Origin: Stropharia rugosoannulata | Taxonomy: Eukaryota > Basidiomycota > Agaricomycetes > Agaricales > Strophariaceae | NCBI GenBank assembly: GCA_028532985.1 | Contig: JANCIK010000006.1 | Location: forward strand, 1,736,001-1,800,000 | DNA: 64,000 bases | Direction of reading: 5' to 3' | Part shown: positions 1-11,393 of the stretch, piece by piece | Layout: each line of letters opens with the position of its first letter | How positions within the stretch are numbered: the stretch's first letter is position 1 | Notes under the pieces: model-generated | Databases searched by the model: none | Told to the model about the DNA's origin: nothing | Seen by the model: only the letters and a program-made list of their open reading frames with translations | Made by a program: the position numbers and the translations under genes

Positions 1-34
1 CGACACCGTACCTATACTTGTCCTACATCTTGTG

Positions 35-667
35 TCAGACGCCCTTGAGAGACCCATAGAACATCATAACGGCGAATCCAGCGAAGTAAACTACCCAGCC
101 AAGAATTCCCCACCAAATATTGGGCACGGCTTCGTCAATACTATCACCGTTTATATCAAACGCGGAATGATCGATAGTGCCGTACGACTGGTAGTGTGCA
201 AAGAGGCTATCTGGCGGTATATAGTCTTGATAATGCGCCGCTTGATACCTCGACGCGTAGCTTCCTGGGTATGTAGTATGTATGTGAGTATGAATTTAGA
301 CGTCTTTGATAAGTGTGTCAGTGACCAACCTGCTTCAACTCCGTCTCTGCCAAAGCCACACTTCCTCAGTATGCCAACAAAGATCTTCTTTGGCAGATCA
401 TATATGAAGAACGTTATGGCTTGAAATGGCGCCCTTGGGTGGTAGGACCACATCATTAAAACGAATCCTGTTATGTAGGGATGTGCGACGGCTAGCAATG
501 ATTCATCAATGTAGTATCAGTTTGAGAAGTGAGAAACGGCAAGATGAACAACCTGTCTTGTTATACGCCATAGAAATAAAGTGCAGAACATTTGAGAATA
601 CGACATGAAGGTCTATATCGGTGTCGTCGACAGCCGGGAGGCGCATTATTGAGGATGAGGGGGCCAT
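35..667 (-). CDS. Small membrane protein, Ifi-6-16/ISG12-like
   Basis: I read three exons. The ATG at 667 opens a leader (MAPSSSIMRL...). An intron near 480-545 joins AYNKT to AVAHPYITGF, and a second near 250-315 (GTTGGT...CCCAG) joins GVEAG to SYASRYQ. The stop is at 35-37, giving about 175 residues. The segment GFGRDGVEAGSYAS...PPDSLFAHYQSYG has the Gly/Ala pattern of the interferon-induced 6-16 family, and a hydrophobic stretch (WWGILGWVVYFAGFAVMMF) lies near the C terminus. Another hydrophobic part sits around ITGFVLMMW. Members of that family are small membrane proteins whose function in fungi is not established. The family call rests on pattern similarity only. The first intron is the least certain boundary. 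Confidence 0.5.
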
Positions 668-1136
668 TTTCAGTCAAGAGGTGATTGTAGAGTATTGTAG
701 TCTGCAGGCACCCGCATAACTACACCTCATATGTAGCTAGCCAGAAATGAAGTCAGGAGGGCCTCGGTGCACACGCCTTTCACACATTGTGCAAACGTGT
801 CGATACTGCGTTCAAAGGCTCCTTTAGGCTTCAGGCCTCAGGACTTCATATCAAGTTTACACAACCCTTGTTTCCTACTGTTTTAGCTGTGAGGCAAGAC
901 GGCGGCGTACTTTCCATTCCGATCAGAAATCCCCTTCAAGTTGATAACACGACCGAAGCCACGCAACATTTCTGTGCTAGGTCGCAGGGTTAGAGAAATA
1001 ATTTATTTCGATATGGATTTGGAGTTGTTGGCCAATTGTGTACAGTATGTATCTTCAAATCGTGTAGTACTGTACAGCAGTACGCGCAGTTTCCTTAATT
1101 ACAAAATATGAGGACTCCGTCACTGCATCTTTGCTC
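668..1136. other. Intergenic, no gene seen
   Basis: This holds the 5' flank of the Ifi-6-16-like gene and the 3' flank of the epoxide hydrolase. A 68-codon open frame (787-993, plus) has no recognisable protein features. I see no RNA gene or repeat. Confidence 0.5.
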
Positions 1137-2384
1137 TCAAGTCGAAATGCTTTCAATCCACTCAGTCAAGTCCCTGTTAACCTCGTCAGGAGTTTCTAGC
1201 ATGACCCAATGTCCGGCGTTGTAGCTCTTGATTGTCGGTTTCGTGCAGAACTTTTCGACGGTCGCTTTTCCGAACTCTGGAATAGAGATAGCGTCCTTCT
1301 CATCCGCACCAAAGAAGAAAGGCTTCTTGATGATATATTTGTCTTCCGATATTTCTAGACAATGTTTTATAAGAAAGAATGACGACTGCAGCATTAGATG
1401 AACGAACTTTTGGAGTCTTCCAGGTCAATTGGCAGTACTGCAGCTTTGTACCAATGCAAAGGGCCCTTTATACCAGCTCTCCTGATAATTTCGTTTTGTG
1501 TGTTAAATTCCTGAATGAACCATGAACCATTTGAATAGTAAGAAGCACGTAGTTGTACACACCTCTTGAGTCACAAATGAACGGATTGGAGGTGGCGGGC
1601 TCTCGCTCAAAAGCCAGGCCTTCAAGGCACCGGTTTTCGCGAAATGTTCTTTAGCTTGGTCATGCGTAAATCCCATAACAGCCGCCATAAACGAATCGAA
1701 CTGCCGAAATTTGTTAGTGCGAATCCTGAGATAAAGGACCTTGTCACTAACGTGTTTTATAATAATCTCGTCAGCTCCATCTTCAGCAAAGAAGGCGAAG
1801 TACCCGAACAATTCGCGTCCAGCAAGTTGTGTTGTCTTTTAAGGCCCCTGTTAATAGTCAATCAAAACAAGTGAAGGTACCATACCATTGCCATGAAGTC
1901 CTGATATGTATGGGTTGGATCAGGAGGAAGATATCCTATGGAGAGAGATGCAAAGCCCAGGATGCGATCCGAGTCAATGTTGGCGAGTCGGCTCACAACT
2001 TTAGAGCCCCTGGTTCAAGAGGTCGATTATTTCTGCCTTTAACATTGTACCACAAAACGTCGCTCACCAGTCATGGCCAATAATCACAACACGGGTATTG
2101 GCTTCGATCTCAAGGATATCAAGAATGTCCTGAGCGAGCAGAGTACCAGCATATAATGCAGGGTCTGTGGGATGGTCTGTATTACCGTATCCTAGCATGT
2201 CCGGGGCTATAATTCCGTACCCCAGACGTTGGAAATGAGCGACTTGGTGACGCCAGCCATACGATGTATAAGGGAAGCCGTGAAGAAAAACTAAAGTCGG
2301 CTTGCTCGAATCTCCTGCTTTATAGTACACGGAATACTTAATCTCTCTGCTAGTGGTGACTTCGCGATACTGAGAAGAATCCAT
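1137..2384 (-). CDS. Epoxide hydrolase-like alpha/beta hydrolase
   Basis: This should be a soluble alpha/beta-fold hydrolase that opens epoxides through an aspartyl-ester intermediate. The N-terminal exon (2068-2384) carries the oxyanion motif HGFP and the nucleophile motif GHDWG, with its Gly completed across the first intron (GTGAGC...ACCAG). Later exons give a cap segment (DPTHTYQDFMAM, RELFGYFAFFAEDGA, GALKAWLL) and the catalytic-histidine context (NAGHWVMLETP) close to the C terminus. At least four short introns are needed, one with a clear CACTAAC branch site near 1720. The length is about 330 residues, normal for the family. There is no signal peptide, so it is probably cytosolic. An (AT)n TATA-like tract lies about 50 bp upstream. 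The substrate cannot be inferred. Confidence 0.85.
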
Positions 2385-2802
2385 GATCAGGCGCTGTGGA
2401 AGATCAAGATAAGTATATGTTGGAGATCAGAATATATATATATGTACTGCGAGGACCTGCAGCCGACGCTTCTACATAGCGTCACTCAGTCCAACTGTAA
2501 GCATCGCTTACATTCAAAAAGAACTTCGTAATTAACAAGGCATAAGCTTGTCTTTACTCATTCTTTTCCGTATTATTTGCCTTGCTGCTTGGGGCAATTC
2601 TTGAATGTGGCACTTTTATGGTCCAAATATATCCAGTTACCGTCCGTGGTTAGAGGTGCTTAGCCAGCGTCTGTAAGAATCGATACACGCTTGATAATGT
2701 GGTCGAGTACAAAAGCCACATTTATGTGTCCTGATTCATGCGATCTCATACGCTGACTGTTATGGTTATCAGTGTAGAGTGAATACAGGGCGTGTCAATA
2801 TT
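2385..2802. other. Intergenic, no gene seen
   Basis: This is the 5' flank of the epoxide hydrolase and the 3' flank of the doubtful gene at 2803-3273. Apart from the AT tract listed separately I see no coding signal. Confidence 0.5.
2431..2445 (-). promoter_or_regulatory. TATA-like (AT)n tract of the epoxide hydrolase gene
   Basis: An alternating AT run lies 47-61 bp upstream of the ATG at 2384 on the minus strand, a plausible core promoter position. It could also be just a simple repeat. Confidence 0.35.
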
Positions 2803-3273
2803 TCATTTACTTGGTACCGCCGCAAATAGCCCTTCCAAATCGAGTTGACATCGTTTCTGAACAGTGAACGTCAAGGTCGATACATGACAAAAAGACACTT
2901 CCAACTGGACAACGTTGAACCTGAAGTTGTGATTGACAACCACTGTACCGTTGTCTGAACTGGTCGTCGTTAGGCAATTCAATGAACATTGAGGCAAAAG
3001 TAGCTCTAAGATGTATAGCGGCAACAAGAGTGTATTCATATTCCACGGACCAGGGATTCAAGAGTGCGCAGCAAGCGGTTGTGAACAACTTGGCAATCGG
3101 CTGGGTGGCGACCGGGCTGCCGACGACGATTCGTGGGACAATGGCCTAAAATACAGCACTGCTTGAGCTTGGCATGTTGACCTTTCTAACTATCATATAC
3201 TCACGCCAACATATTCTAACACAATCGTAGGACTAAAGATGGCACTTGATGATGACGAGGCTTGCGCGCCCAT
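2803..3273 (-). CDS. Hypothetical small protein, weak model
   Basis: An ATG at 3273 opens MGAQASSSSSAIFSP, and a textbook intron (GTGAGT...TTTTAG, about 3146-3203) joins ILEYVG-like sequence to AIVPRIVVGSPVATQPIAKL in frame. The rest can be read straight through to a stop at 2807, or with two further GT-AG introns to a stop at 2803 ending DLEGLFAAVPSK. I do not recognise the family. The start overlaps the 5' leader of the divergent kexin gene: only about 45 bp separate the two ATGs. It could be a real short gene or spliced non-coding transcription from a shared promoter. Confidence 0.35.
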
Positions 3274-3318
3274 GTCTCAAAGACTGCGCTTTCTTTCTTT
3301 CTCTTTTCCATCCGTAGC

Positions 3319-6108
3319 ATGATACTACCGCCCTGGGCCTGGGGTTTGGTGTTCTTTTCTTGTGGACTCGCTGCTACACCTCCAACAAGACGCTTCTACG
3401 ACAGTCATGCGTACTACGCTCTTGAATATTACCACGAACCAGCATCTGGACTTTCTTTGCATGAAGTGCTTGATGCACTTGGAGTCGAAGCTGTGGAACA
3501 AGTAGGGGAACTCCGCGATGTCTGGCTTGTACGAGTTCCATATTCAGAGTTCGCGACACGGAGCACCGAAGCTGGAGGAGATGTCGTGGAAAGTCGATAC
3601 CGTGCCCTACAAGCTCAAGCTAGCAATGCCGTAGACATCCGTTCGGAGCAAGCAATGTTTGCCCGAAGAGCGATTTCGTCAATCAAATTCCTTGAACGAC
3701 AAACACCTCGTAGGCTCGCGAAACGGGCACCAACATCTTTATATGAATCTGCTGATGCTGTGTCTAACCGTCTTGGTTTAATGGACCCCCTATTTTCAGA
3801 GCAGTGGCACCTCATCAACGATGAGTATCCTGAACATATGATGAACACAACTCCTGTTTGGGACATGGGGTTTACCGGGCATGGCGTCTATACATCTTTT
3901 ATTGACGATGGTCTTGACTTTGAGCATGAAGACCTCAGGGATGCATTTGTAAGTTGGTCACTTTTCCCAATTGACTTAAGGTTTATAACATGATCATACT
4001 AGGATGCAGAAAACTCTTACGATTTCAACGAGCATGTAGCTCTTCCCAGACCGGTCTCGTCTATAGACGATCATGGTACAAGATGCGCAGGGCAGGTAGC
4101 TGCCCGAAGGAATGAAGTTTGTGGGGTTGGGATCGCATATAACGCAAAAGCTGCAGGGGTTCGCATATTGGGTGGTTCAATATCATTCGTCGACGAGGCC
4201 GCCGCCCTCAACTATGGATTCGAGCAAATCTCATTGTATAGCTGTAGCTGGGGCCCACGGGATGACGGAAAACACATGGATGGACCTGGTTATTTGGTTC
4301 GAAAGGCGGTCGTTAATGGCATAAATGAAGGACGCAACGGCAAAGGCTCTATCTTTGTTTTCGCAAGCGGCAACGGTGGCGACTTCTATGACCAATGCAA
4401 TTTCGATGGATATACAAATAGTATCTACTCAGTTACTGTATCTGCTGTCGACTATAAAGGGTTACATCCTTCTTACTCAGAAGAGTGCACCGCGAACATG
4501 ATCGTTGCTTACACATCGGGCAGTGGTAGGCACATAGTGAGTGTATATTGGCTTTTACCTTTTCAAGCACTTATCATTGGGTAGGTTACCACAGACAGAG
4601 GGAATAACAAATGCACCCATGGCCATAGTGGAACATCTGCTGCTGCTCCGAACGCAGTAGGCGTTTTTGCTCTGGCGTTAGAGGCACGGTAAGAAATTGT
4701 TGAGTATCATGAAAAATATACTTTGAATATGCTTTAGACCAGAGCTCACTTGGCGTGATATTCAACACTTATGTATAGAAACGGCGCGCATAGTAAGCCC
4801 TGAAGACATCAGTTGGGAACGTACTGCAACTGGACGATTTTACAGCAACAAGTTTGGCTATGGCGCTATCGACGCTTACGCTTATGTTAAAGCAGCTCAA
4901 GATTGGGTTCTTGTGAAACCCCAAGCGTGGCTACACACTCATACAATTCAAGTTGACGGTGGGCGAACCTACGACTATGGCCACGGGAATTATACATATG
5001 AAGGCGGGGAGAGGATACAAGCTGATGGCTTCGAAAGTACATTGACTATTACTGCCGATATGATGAAGAGTAACAACCTGGAGACCCTTGAACATCTTGA
5101 TATTCGCGTTTGGATTTCTCATTCAAGACGTGGGGATGTGGAGGTAGAAATTATCAGCCCACATGGAATCAAAAGCGTACTAGCAAACAAACGTCCTCTC
5201 GACGATGCAACTACCGGATTCCCTGGATGGAGATTTATGTCCGTTAAACACTGGTCCGTACTCCTTTCATGTTGTCTTCCTACTGGTCTCATCCACATGG
5301 TAGGGGAGAAAACCCAGTTGGCGATTGGACGCTCAGAGTATTTGACCAAAATGATAGACAGGAAAGCGGTAAACTCTTGGGATGGAATATGGTACTCTGG
5401 GGAAGCAGTATCGATCCCATGGAGGCGACGAAATTTTCGGAACCCGTAGTTGACAACATCCTCCCACCGGAGCCCATTTCTCATTTGCCTCATTTCCCTA
5501 TGTCTACCACACAACATGCAAAACCGACCGATCATCTTCCCCCACAACACTTACCTCCAACACAGGGACATCCATCTCCATCCATCCCTACTCACGTTGA
5601 TTCCTCGACGCGACCTGGTTCACAGAATGAAGGTATCACTAACAAGATGACGGAATCTGCTAAATGGTATTACTTGTTGGCGGGCGTCATGCTCGGTTTG
5701 CTAATCGCCGTGGGAATTTACCTATGGGGGTTATACGCTTGTCGCAGCAGAAGGCGAAATGAGTATACAGCACTGTCGAATATTGATGATATAGATATGG
5801 GGCCAGTGACAAGCGGTTTAGAACACCGTGCTTCTTTTTTCTCGTCCTCAAAGCGCAAGGTCCCTCTACGGCCACTTGATTTGGACGCTGTGAACGGGAC
5901 TGGTACAATGGAACCTTCAAATAATCAAAGAAGAGGCTTAAACACTAGCATCCTTGAAGACGGCGAATTAACGCCTCCAATTTTCCGCCCTGCGCCAGAA
6001 GAGCGACCAATATATTCTCTTACCAAGATACCGTACATTGACCCTGGAAGTCAGGAAGACGTGGGTGAAAATGGTTCATGGCCTAACACCGAAGAGTCCA
6101 AGGAGTAG
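3319..6108 (+). CDS. KEX2: Kexin-type subtilase, tandem copy A (KEX2-like)
   Basis: This is a Golgi membrane serine protease that cleaves proproteins after dibasic sites. There are five exons: 3319-3948, 4003-4536, 4585-4688, 4738-5253 and 5304-6108, giving 862 residues. The start at 3319 was chosen because it begins a signal peptide (MILPPWAWGLVFF); an upstream in-frame ATG at 3262 would bury it. A propeptide ending near RRLAKR is followed by the S8 domain with D196 (DDGLD), H234 (DHGTRCAG), N334 (SGNGG) and S406 (GTSAAAP). The P domain follows (DIRVWISHSRRGDVEVE, GDWTLRVFD), then a Pro/His-rich stalk, a TM helix at about 715-740 and a cytosolic tail with YTAL, a possible YxxPhi sorting signal. 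The residue two before the GTS motif is Ser (HSGTS), where copy B has Gly (HGGTS). Confidence 0.95.
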
Positions 6109-6591
6109 ACTGCCAGATAGCTGACAGAATTCAACCTTCCTGTTTGTAATTCTTTGTATAAATCGGTGCTAATTCGAATTTGTTCTTGCTGTGTTCCTTT
6201 TTCACAATGTGTCAAGTTCAGTACTTGGTCTACCGTGGAGTATTGGTGGAATATGCACAATCGTCAAGTATGTTGTTATGTGATGTAGTTAAAAACGATA
6301 GATCTAAACGTCAACCTTCAAGCTTCAAGAGCAACACCATAAGTATGTACATACTCAAAAAAATTCCGAACTGTAGACAGATATCAAAGGCAGATCCCAT
6401 CATTTGCCGACGTTGCCGCTGTGATGCAGACGGATGCAAGCAACATCCATCTTTTGATTTGTTTCAACCTCTCTGAACGGATCCAATAAGAATACAAGTG
6501 GCTATGCAACTAACTAATGGATATCATCGCGTAGCGCCAACGAATTGCTGTCCCCTTACCATTGCTTTCCTACCGTCATCTGCAGGTCAAG
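6109..6591. other. Spacer between the tandem kexin genes
   Basis: This 483 bp spacer holds the 3' flank of kexin A and the promoter of kexin B. Short open frames on both strands have no recognisable content. I see no transposon remnant that would explain the duplication. Confidence 0.5.
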
Positions 6592-9357
6592 ATGAAGCTA
6601 GCCTGGCTCGTGCTTTTCTCGATCGCCCATTTCACACTACATGTTGCATCGACGCCTGCAATACGGGAGTACGATACCCATGACTACTATGTACTAGAAC
6701 ACACCGAGGTTGACGGAGTGCCTCTGGACGACGTTGTGAAGAGCTTGGGAGCAGAACTTGTCGAGCAGGCGGGAGAACTGCCTAATACTTGGCTCCTAAG
6801 GGTTCCGAAGCCACAGTTGGAAGCCCGGGAGGAGCTTTTTGAATCTGTCATCATGAATCTCAAGGATCTCGAACATAAAGCTGGCCTATCATCACGCTCC
6901 GAAGAGAACCTATTGACCCGACGAATGTTGTCTTCGATTACATTTCTTGAGCGCCAAATACCCCGCGAGCTTGTTAAGCGTGCACCGCCCCCGGTACGAC
7001 CGCCCCCTTCACCTTCCGCTGTTGCGCAGCGTTACGGACTAAAGGACCCACTTTTTCCTGAACAATGGCATATTGTGAATGCGGAGTTTCCTGAACACAT
7101 GATGAATGTTACGCCTGTTTGGGATATGGGGTTTACTGGCAAAGGTGTATTGACTTCGTTTCTAGACGACGGCCTCGATTTTGAAAGTGACGACTTAAAG
7201 GATGCTTTTGTACGTACTTCAACCAGGTTTGGTGCATTTTTAAAGTTGAATACATTTTCAGGACGCCAAAAATTCTCATGATTTCAATGCGCATGTTGCG
7301 CTGCCGCGTCCAACAGGCGTTCGAGATCACCATGGCACGCGCTGCGCCGGCCAAGTCGCTGCGCGAAGAAATGACGCGTGCGGTGTAGGAATTGCTTACA
7401 ATTCCAAAGCTGCCGGCGTTCGTATCCTCGGCGGTCCTATATCTACTGTGGACGAAGCAGCGGCGCTTAACTTCGGTTTCAAAGAAGTCGGCGTATATAG
7501 CTGTAGCTGGGGACCACGCGACAACGGGCAAACAATGGAAGGGCCGAGTTATATTATTCGAAAAGCTGTGTCTAATGGTATCAATAATGGTCGAGACGGC
7601 AAAGGTTCGATTTTCGTATTTGCGAGTGGCAATGGAGGAAGGCGGGATGACCAGTGCAATTTCGATGGGTACACCAATAGCATTTATTCAGTGACAGTTT
7701 CTTCCATCGACTATAAAGGACTCCACCCAAGCTACTCTGAAGCCTGTGCAGCTAACATGATTGCGGCGTACAGCTCAGGAAGTGGTAATCACATTGTATG
7801 TCCACTTCTCTGATCTGGGTGCAAAATAATATAAACGATAAATCACATAGATCACCACTGATCGGGGGAAAAATGAATGTTCCAAGACCCATGGAGGAAC
7901 TTCTGCTGCCGCGCCCAATGCTGTCGGTGTCTTTGCTCTAGCTTTGGAAGCCCGGTACGCTTTCTTCATACGACGGCTAAAATGAAGAATTCTCACTATT
8001 TGTAGGCCTGATCTAACGTGGCGCGACATCCAACACCTTTGCGTAAAGACTGCGCGCGTTGTTAACCCATCTGACCCCGATTGGGAGAAAATAGCTACTG
8101 GCCGTTTATACAGCTATAAATATGGCTTTGGTGCTCTAGATGCTTGGGCCTATGTCAAAGCCGCGCAAGAATGGTCACTTGTTAAACCTCAGGCTTGGAT
8201 ACACACCCCGACTGTGCAGCTCAATAATGGCAAATTGTTCGACTTGGGTCACAAGAAATATAAATACGAGGGTGGCGAGGCAATTGGCCCAGACGGCATC
8301 AAAAATGTGATCACGATAACGAAGGAAATGATGGTTGAGAACAACCTCGAAGAACTGGAGCACATTGACATCCGAGTGTGGATCAGTCACTCAAAGCGTG
8401 GAGATGTAGAAGTTGAGCTTGTCAGCCCCAATGGCATTAAAAGCATACTTGCAGGGACTCGTGAATTCGATGAATCAAAAGATGGTTTCCCTGGTTGGAG
8501 GTTCATGACTCTGAAACATTGGTATGACTTTCTTGGTTTTAAAATTCTTGGTCTGACCACAGTTCTATAGGGGAGAGAATCCAATCGGCAATTGGACAAT
8601 CAAGGTCTCTGATCAGAAAGACCCAGATCACAAGGGCGCTTTCTTGGGGTGGAATATGGCTCTATGGGGCAGCAGCATTGATCCCCAGAAGGCAACAAAA
8701 TTTGTAGAACCGGTCATCGACAACGCTCTTCCTCCAGGCCAAAGTCCCCCTCGGCCCGTCATAAATGATACCGATCCTCATTCATCAACGCAACACGCAA
8801 AACCTACTGACCACCTGCCGACTGACCATGGCGATGCTACTGGGGAGAACTCAAATGCATCATTCCCCTCACCAACTACCAAACCAGAGACTGAAGACGA
8901 CACAATAAGCAAGACATGGTTCAGCAATGTGTCCAACCTTGTCACCGGACAGAAGTTGTTCTTTGCTGCACTCGGTGCATTCGTAACTTGTCTTATCTTG
9001 GGTCTGGTGTTTATATGGAGGCGCCGACAACAACGACAGAAGTTGGCGGCTTACACGTCCCTTGCACCGGATGATATACATATGGACGCAGTCGGACAGG
9101 AACGTGTGATCGCGGGTAGTGGTGGTCCTCGTACGACGAGAGAGCTATATGACTCGTTTGGAGAACCTTCTGCTGAAGAACTACCTGAGCAACGTACTGC
9201 AAATGTCAACCCTCCCGCTACACGAGGCTTAGGATTTCATTCCAGCTTTTTGGATGATGACGAGCCATCTGCAGGGCTATCGCCTAGCTACCGTGACGAG
9301 CCTGCAGAGGCTGTTACCCAACATGAAGATCGTGACAATATGGAGCGAATACATTAG
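6592..9357 (+). CDS. KEX2: Kexin-type subtilase, tandem copy B (KEX2-like)
   Basis: This is the second proprotein convertase, directly downstream of copy A on the same strand. The exons are 6592-7209, 7262-7795, 7851-7954, 8006-8521 and 8571-9357, giving 852 residues. Exons 2, 3 and 4 have exactly the same lengths as in copy A (534, 104, 516 nt) and the same phases, which shows tandem duplication. It has a signal peptide (MKLAWLVLFSIAHF), a propeptide ending ELVKR, and catalytic D192, H230, N330 and S402 (HGGTSAAAP, the canonical kexin form). The P domain (HIDIRVWISHSKRGD) is intact. After it come a Pro/Thr stalk, a TM helix near 718-741 and a tail with YTSL at a place equivalent to YTAL in copy A. 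No frameshift or lost catalytic residue is visible, so both copies look functional. Confidence 0.95.
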
Positions 9358-9583
9358 ATCGTTTCCGTCACTCCGACTATACCAAAACTAAGGGAATATA
9401 ATTGTATGTTGCCTAAAATATCTTTTGCTTTACAAATATGTATACAAAATAATACAAGTTCTACATCTCAACAGGCAACAGTGCCTTTTGTCGTATTTCA
9501 CAGCAAGGCGACAGATTTACAGTTATCAGGATTGTTTTGAGTTTGTACGTGGACAAGAATGTAATATGCTACATATATAAATA

Positions 9584-11281
9584 CTATATATTGAATATTT
9601 CCTCTCCGCATGAGAAATGGCGACGAGCGTCGTATGACAGTCTTGAAAGGCTGGATTCTTGAACAGCGGCAGGTCGTGGTCCTCTCGGAATCCCATTGAG
9701 AGAAAGAGCATATGTGGCGATAGTGTGCGCGGCGGCCTTGGTGCTCCACATCCAATACGGAACGTTAAGGTTGCTAATTTCATCGCACGCCTTGTGATAA
9801 CAAATATCGTTTACAACACCAGCAACAGCTCCAGGCCACCTAAGACGACAGGAAGGTCAGCAATACACACTACAAGTCATGACTTGTAATACCAGCTACT
9901 CACCATTTTGCTTGCTCTTCGGTCACAATTCCGTCTGCGCCGGTAGAAATTCCACCAGCAGGGATGTAGGCAGTCAGGAAGGGGCCATAGTCGCTGCGTC
10001 CACTAAATTGTGTAGGTGCGCTGATGAGTTTGTTCTTTGCGAAGAACTTCTCGAATGTTCGCTCTATATGGTCGCTTCCAGCAGGGCCGGAGGTGTTGAA
10101 AGCATTACCATCGCCGTCAAGAATATAATAGCCAGCGTTGGGCGATGCGATCATGTCGAAGTTAAGATAGAGGGCGATCTTCTGAGATTGGGCTTCTGAC
10201 AAGTTTTCAACGTAGTATGTCGAGCCTACGAGCCCGAATTCCTCAGCAGTCCAGAAAGCAAATCGGACAGCATTTTTGACCGAGTACTTGGAAAGTAACA
10301 GTGCCGTTTCGAGAATTCCTATAGTTCCGGAACCGTTGTCGTTGATACCCTAAGGACAAAATCGGACTTTATTCTGGCTTGAAAGCTAACTTTTACTTAC
10401 CGGGCCGGCAGAAACTGAATCGGTGTGCGCTCCTGCCATTACAATGTTGTTCTGATCTCCAGACTTGGTAGTAGCAATGACGTTGCTGGAGAATCGAGTC
10501 TCAGTGACGGCCTTTACTTGAAGTTCTCCGATGATCTCCAGCCCCGACTTGATGGCAGTGACGAAGGCAGCGCCATCCTTGCCTGCGAGAGAAGCAAGAG
10601 GCACATATGGCCCTTCAGGGCGTGACACATCCCCTAGAGTTCCTGATCCAAGAGGTCCTTCCGCGTTATTGTATATGATCGCTCCTGCAGCTCCCGAGGC
10701 GCCGGCTAGAGCTACCTTGACACCGAACGTACACGTACCACGCTTGATAAGTGCAATATTACCAGTAACTTCAGGAGGGTAGTCACTCTACGGACAAGTT
10801 TGAGTATATTCCTCTGTCTGTGAAGAATTGCGTAACTTACCAGATCGCAACCTTCGTTTGCGACAACGCGCAGGGGGGCAGTAACACTTCCAGCAGGGCC
10901 ATAGGTGAACCAGGTAGTGGCATAGCTAGTCCCATTAGAGCTGAAAGTAGCAGAGCCTTCAGAGTATAAGTAAGGGAACGTCTGGTACTCTGTCCTGTAG
11001 GCGCCAGTTTGATCGAGGAGTCGTTTAATGTACTGAACAGTCGCGTTATGGCCCTTGGAACCAAAGGCACGGTTGCCATTACTGAGCTGGGAGAACTTGA
11101 CAAGCTGTTCAGCATGGTTGAGGAGGTTGCGCGAATCAACGCTGCGAATAAGCCTGTCGGGAACCACGGGAATCTTTAGCAGCGCGATGAGATCTCCAAT
11201 TAGACTTCGTTCGGCACGGTCGCTTTCTCGAGCAGAAGCGAGTCCTACAGAAAGGATAAGACACGCGATGGAGATCTTCAT
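9584..11281 (-). CDS. Secreted M28 aminopeptidase with PA domain
   Basis: This is a secreted zinc aminopeptidase. The start at 11281 begins a signal peptide (MKISIACLILSVGLASA). It is followed by a prosegment, a PA domain (TGNIALIKRGTCTFGVKVALAGASGA) and the M28 catalytic domain. All five metal ligands are visible in order: His in GAHTDSV, Asp in INDNGSG, Glu-Glu in TAEEFG, Asp in NFDMI and His in CYHKACD. The exons are joined at SVSAGP/GINDNG (GTAAGT...CTTAG) and EEQAKW/WPGAVAG, and by an intron near 10790-10840 after NEGCDL. The C terminus runs on past the domain (SRLSYDARRHFSCGEEIFNI). Family members typically release N-terminal residues from peptides outside the cell. The call is firm, but residue preference cannot be read. 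Confidence 0.93.
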
Positions 11282-11347
11282 GTCCACCAAAGGTAGAAGG
11301 AGGAGATGGTAGGGGAGGTCCTGCTGCGAAGAGATAACACCAGCTGC

Positions 11348-11355
11348 AATTTATA
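11348..11355 (-). promoter_or_regulatory. TATA box of the M28 aminopeptidase gene
   Basis: On the minus strand this reads TATAAATT, 67-74 bp upstream of the ATG at 11281, with no competing ATG between. Confidence 0.45.
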
Positions 11356-11393
11356 CTTGCGCCTAGCCTTTACTCGTATGTCGTATCTACAGG

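Noticed and set aside
787..993. 68-codon plus-strand frame
   Set aside because: No family features and no plausible splice partners.
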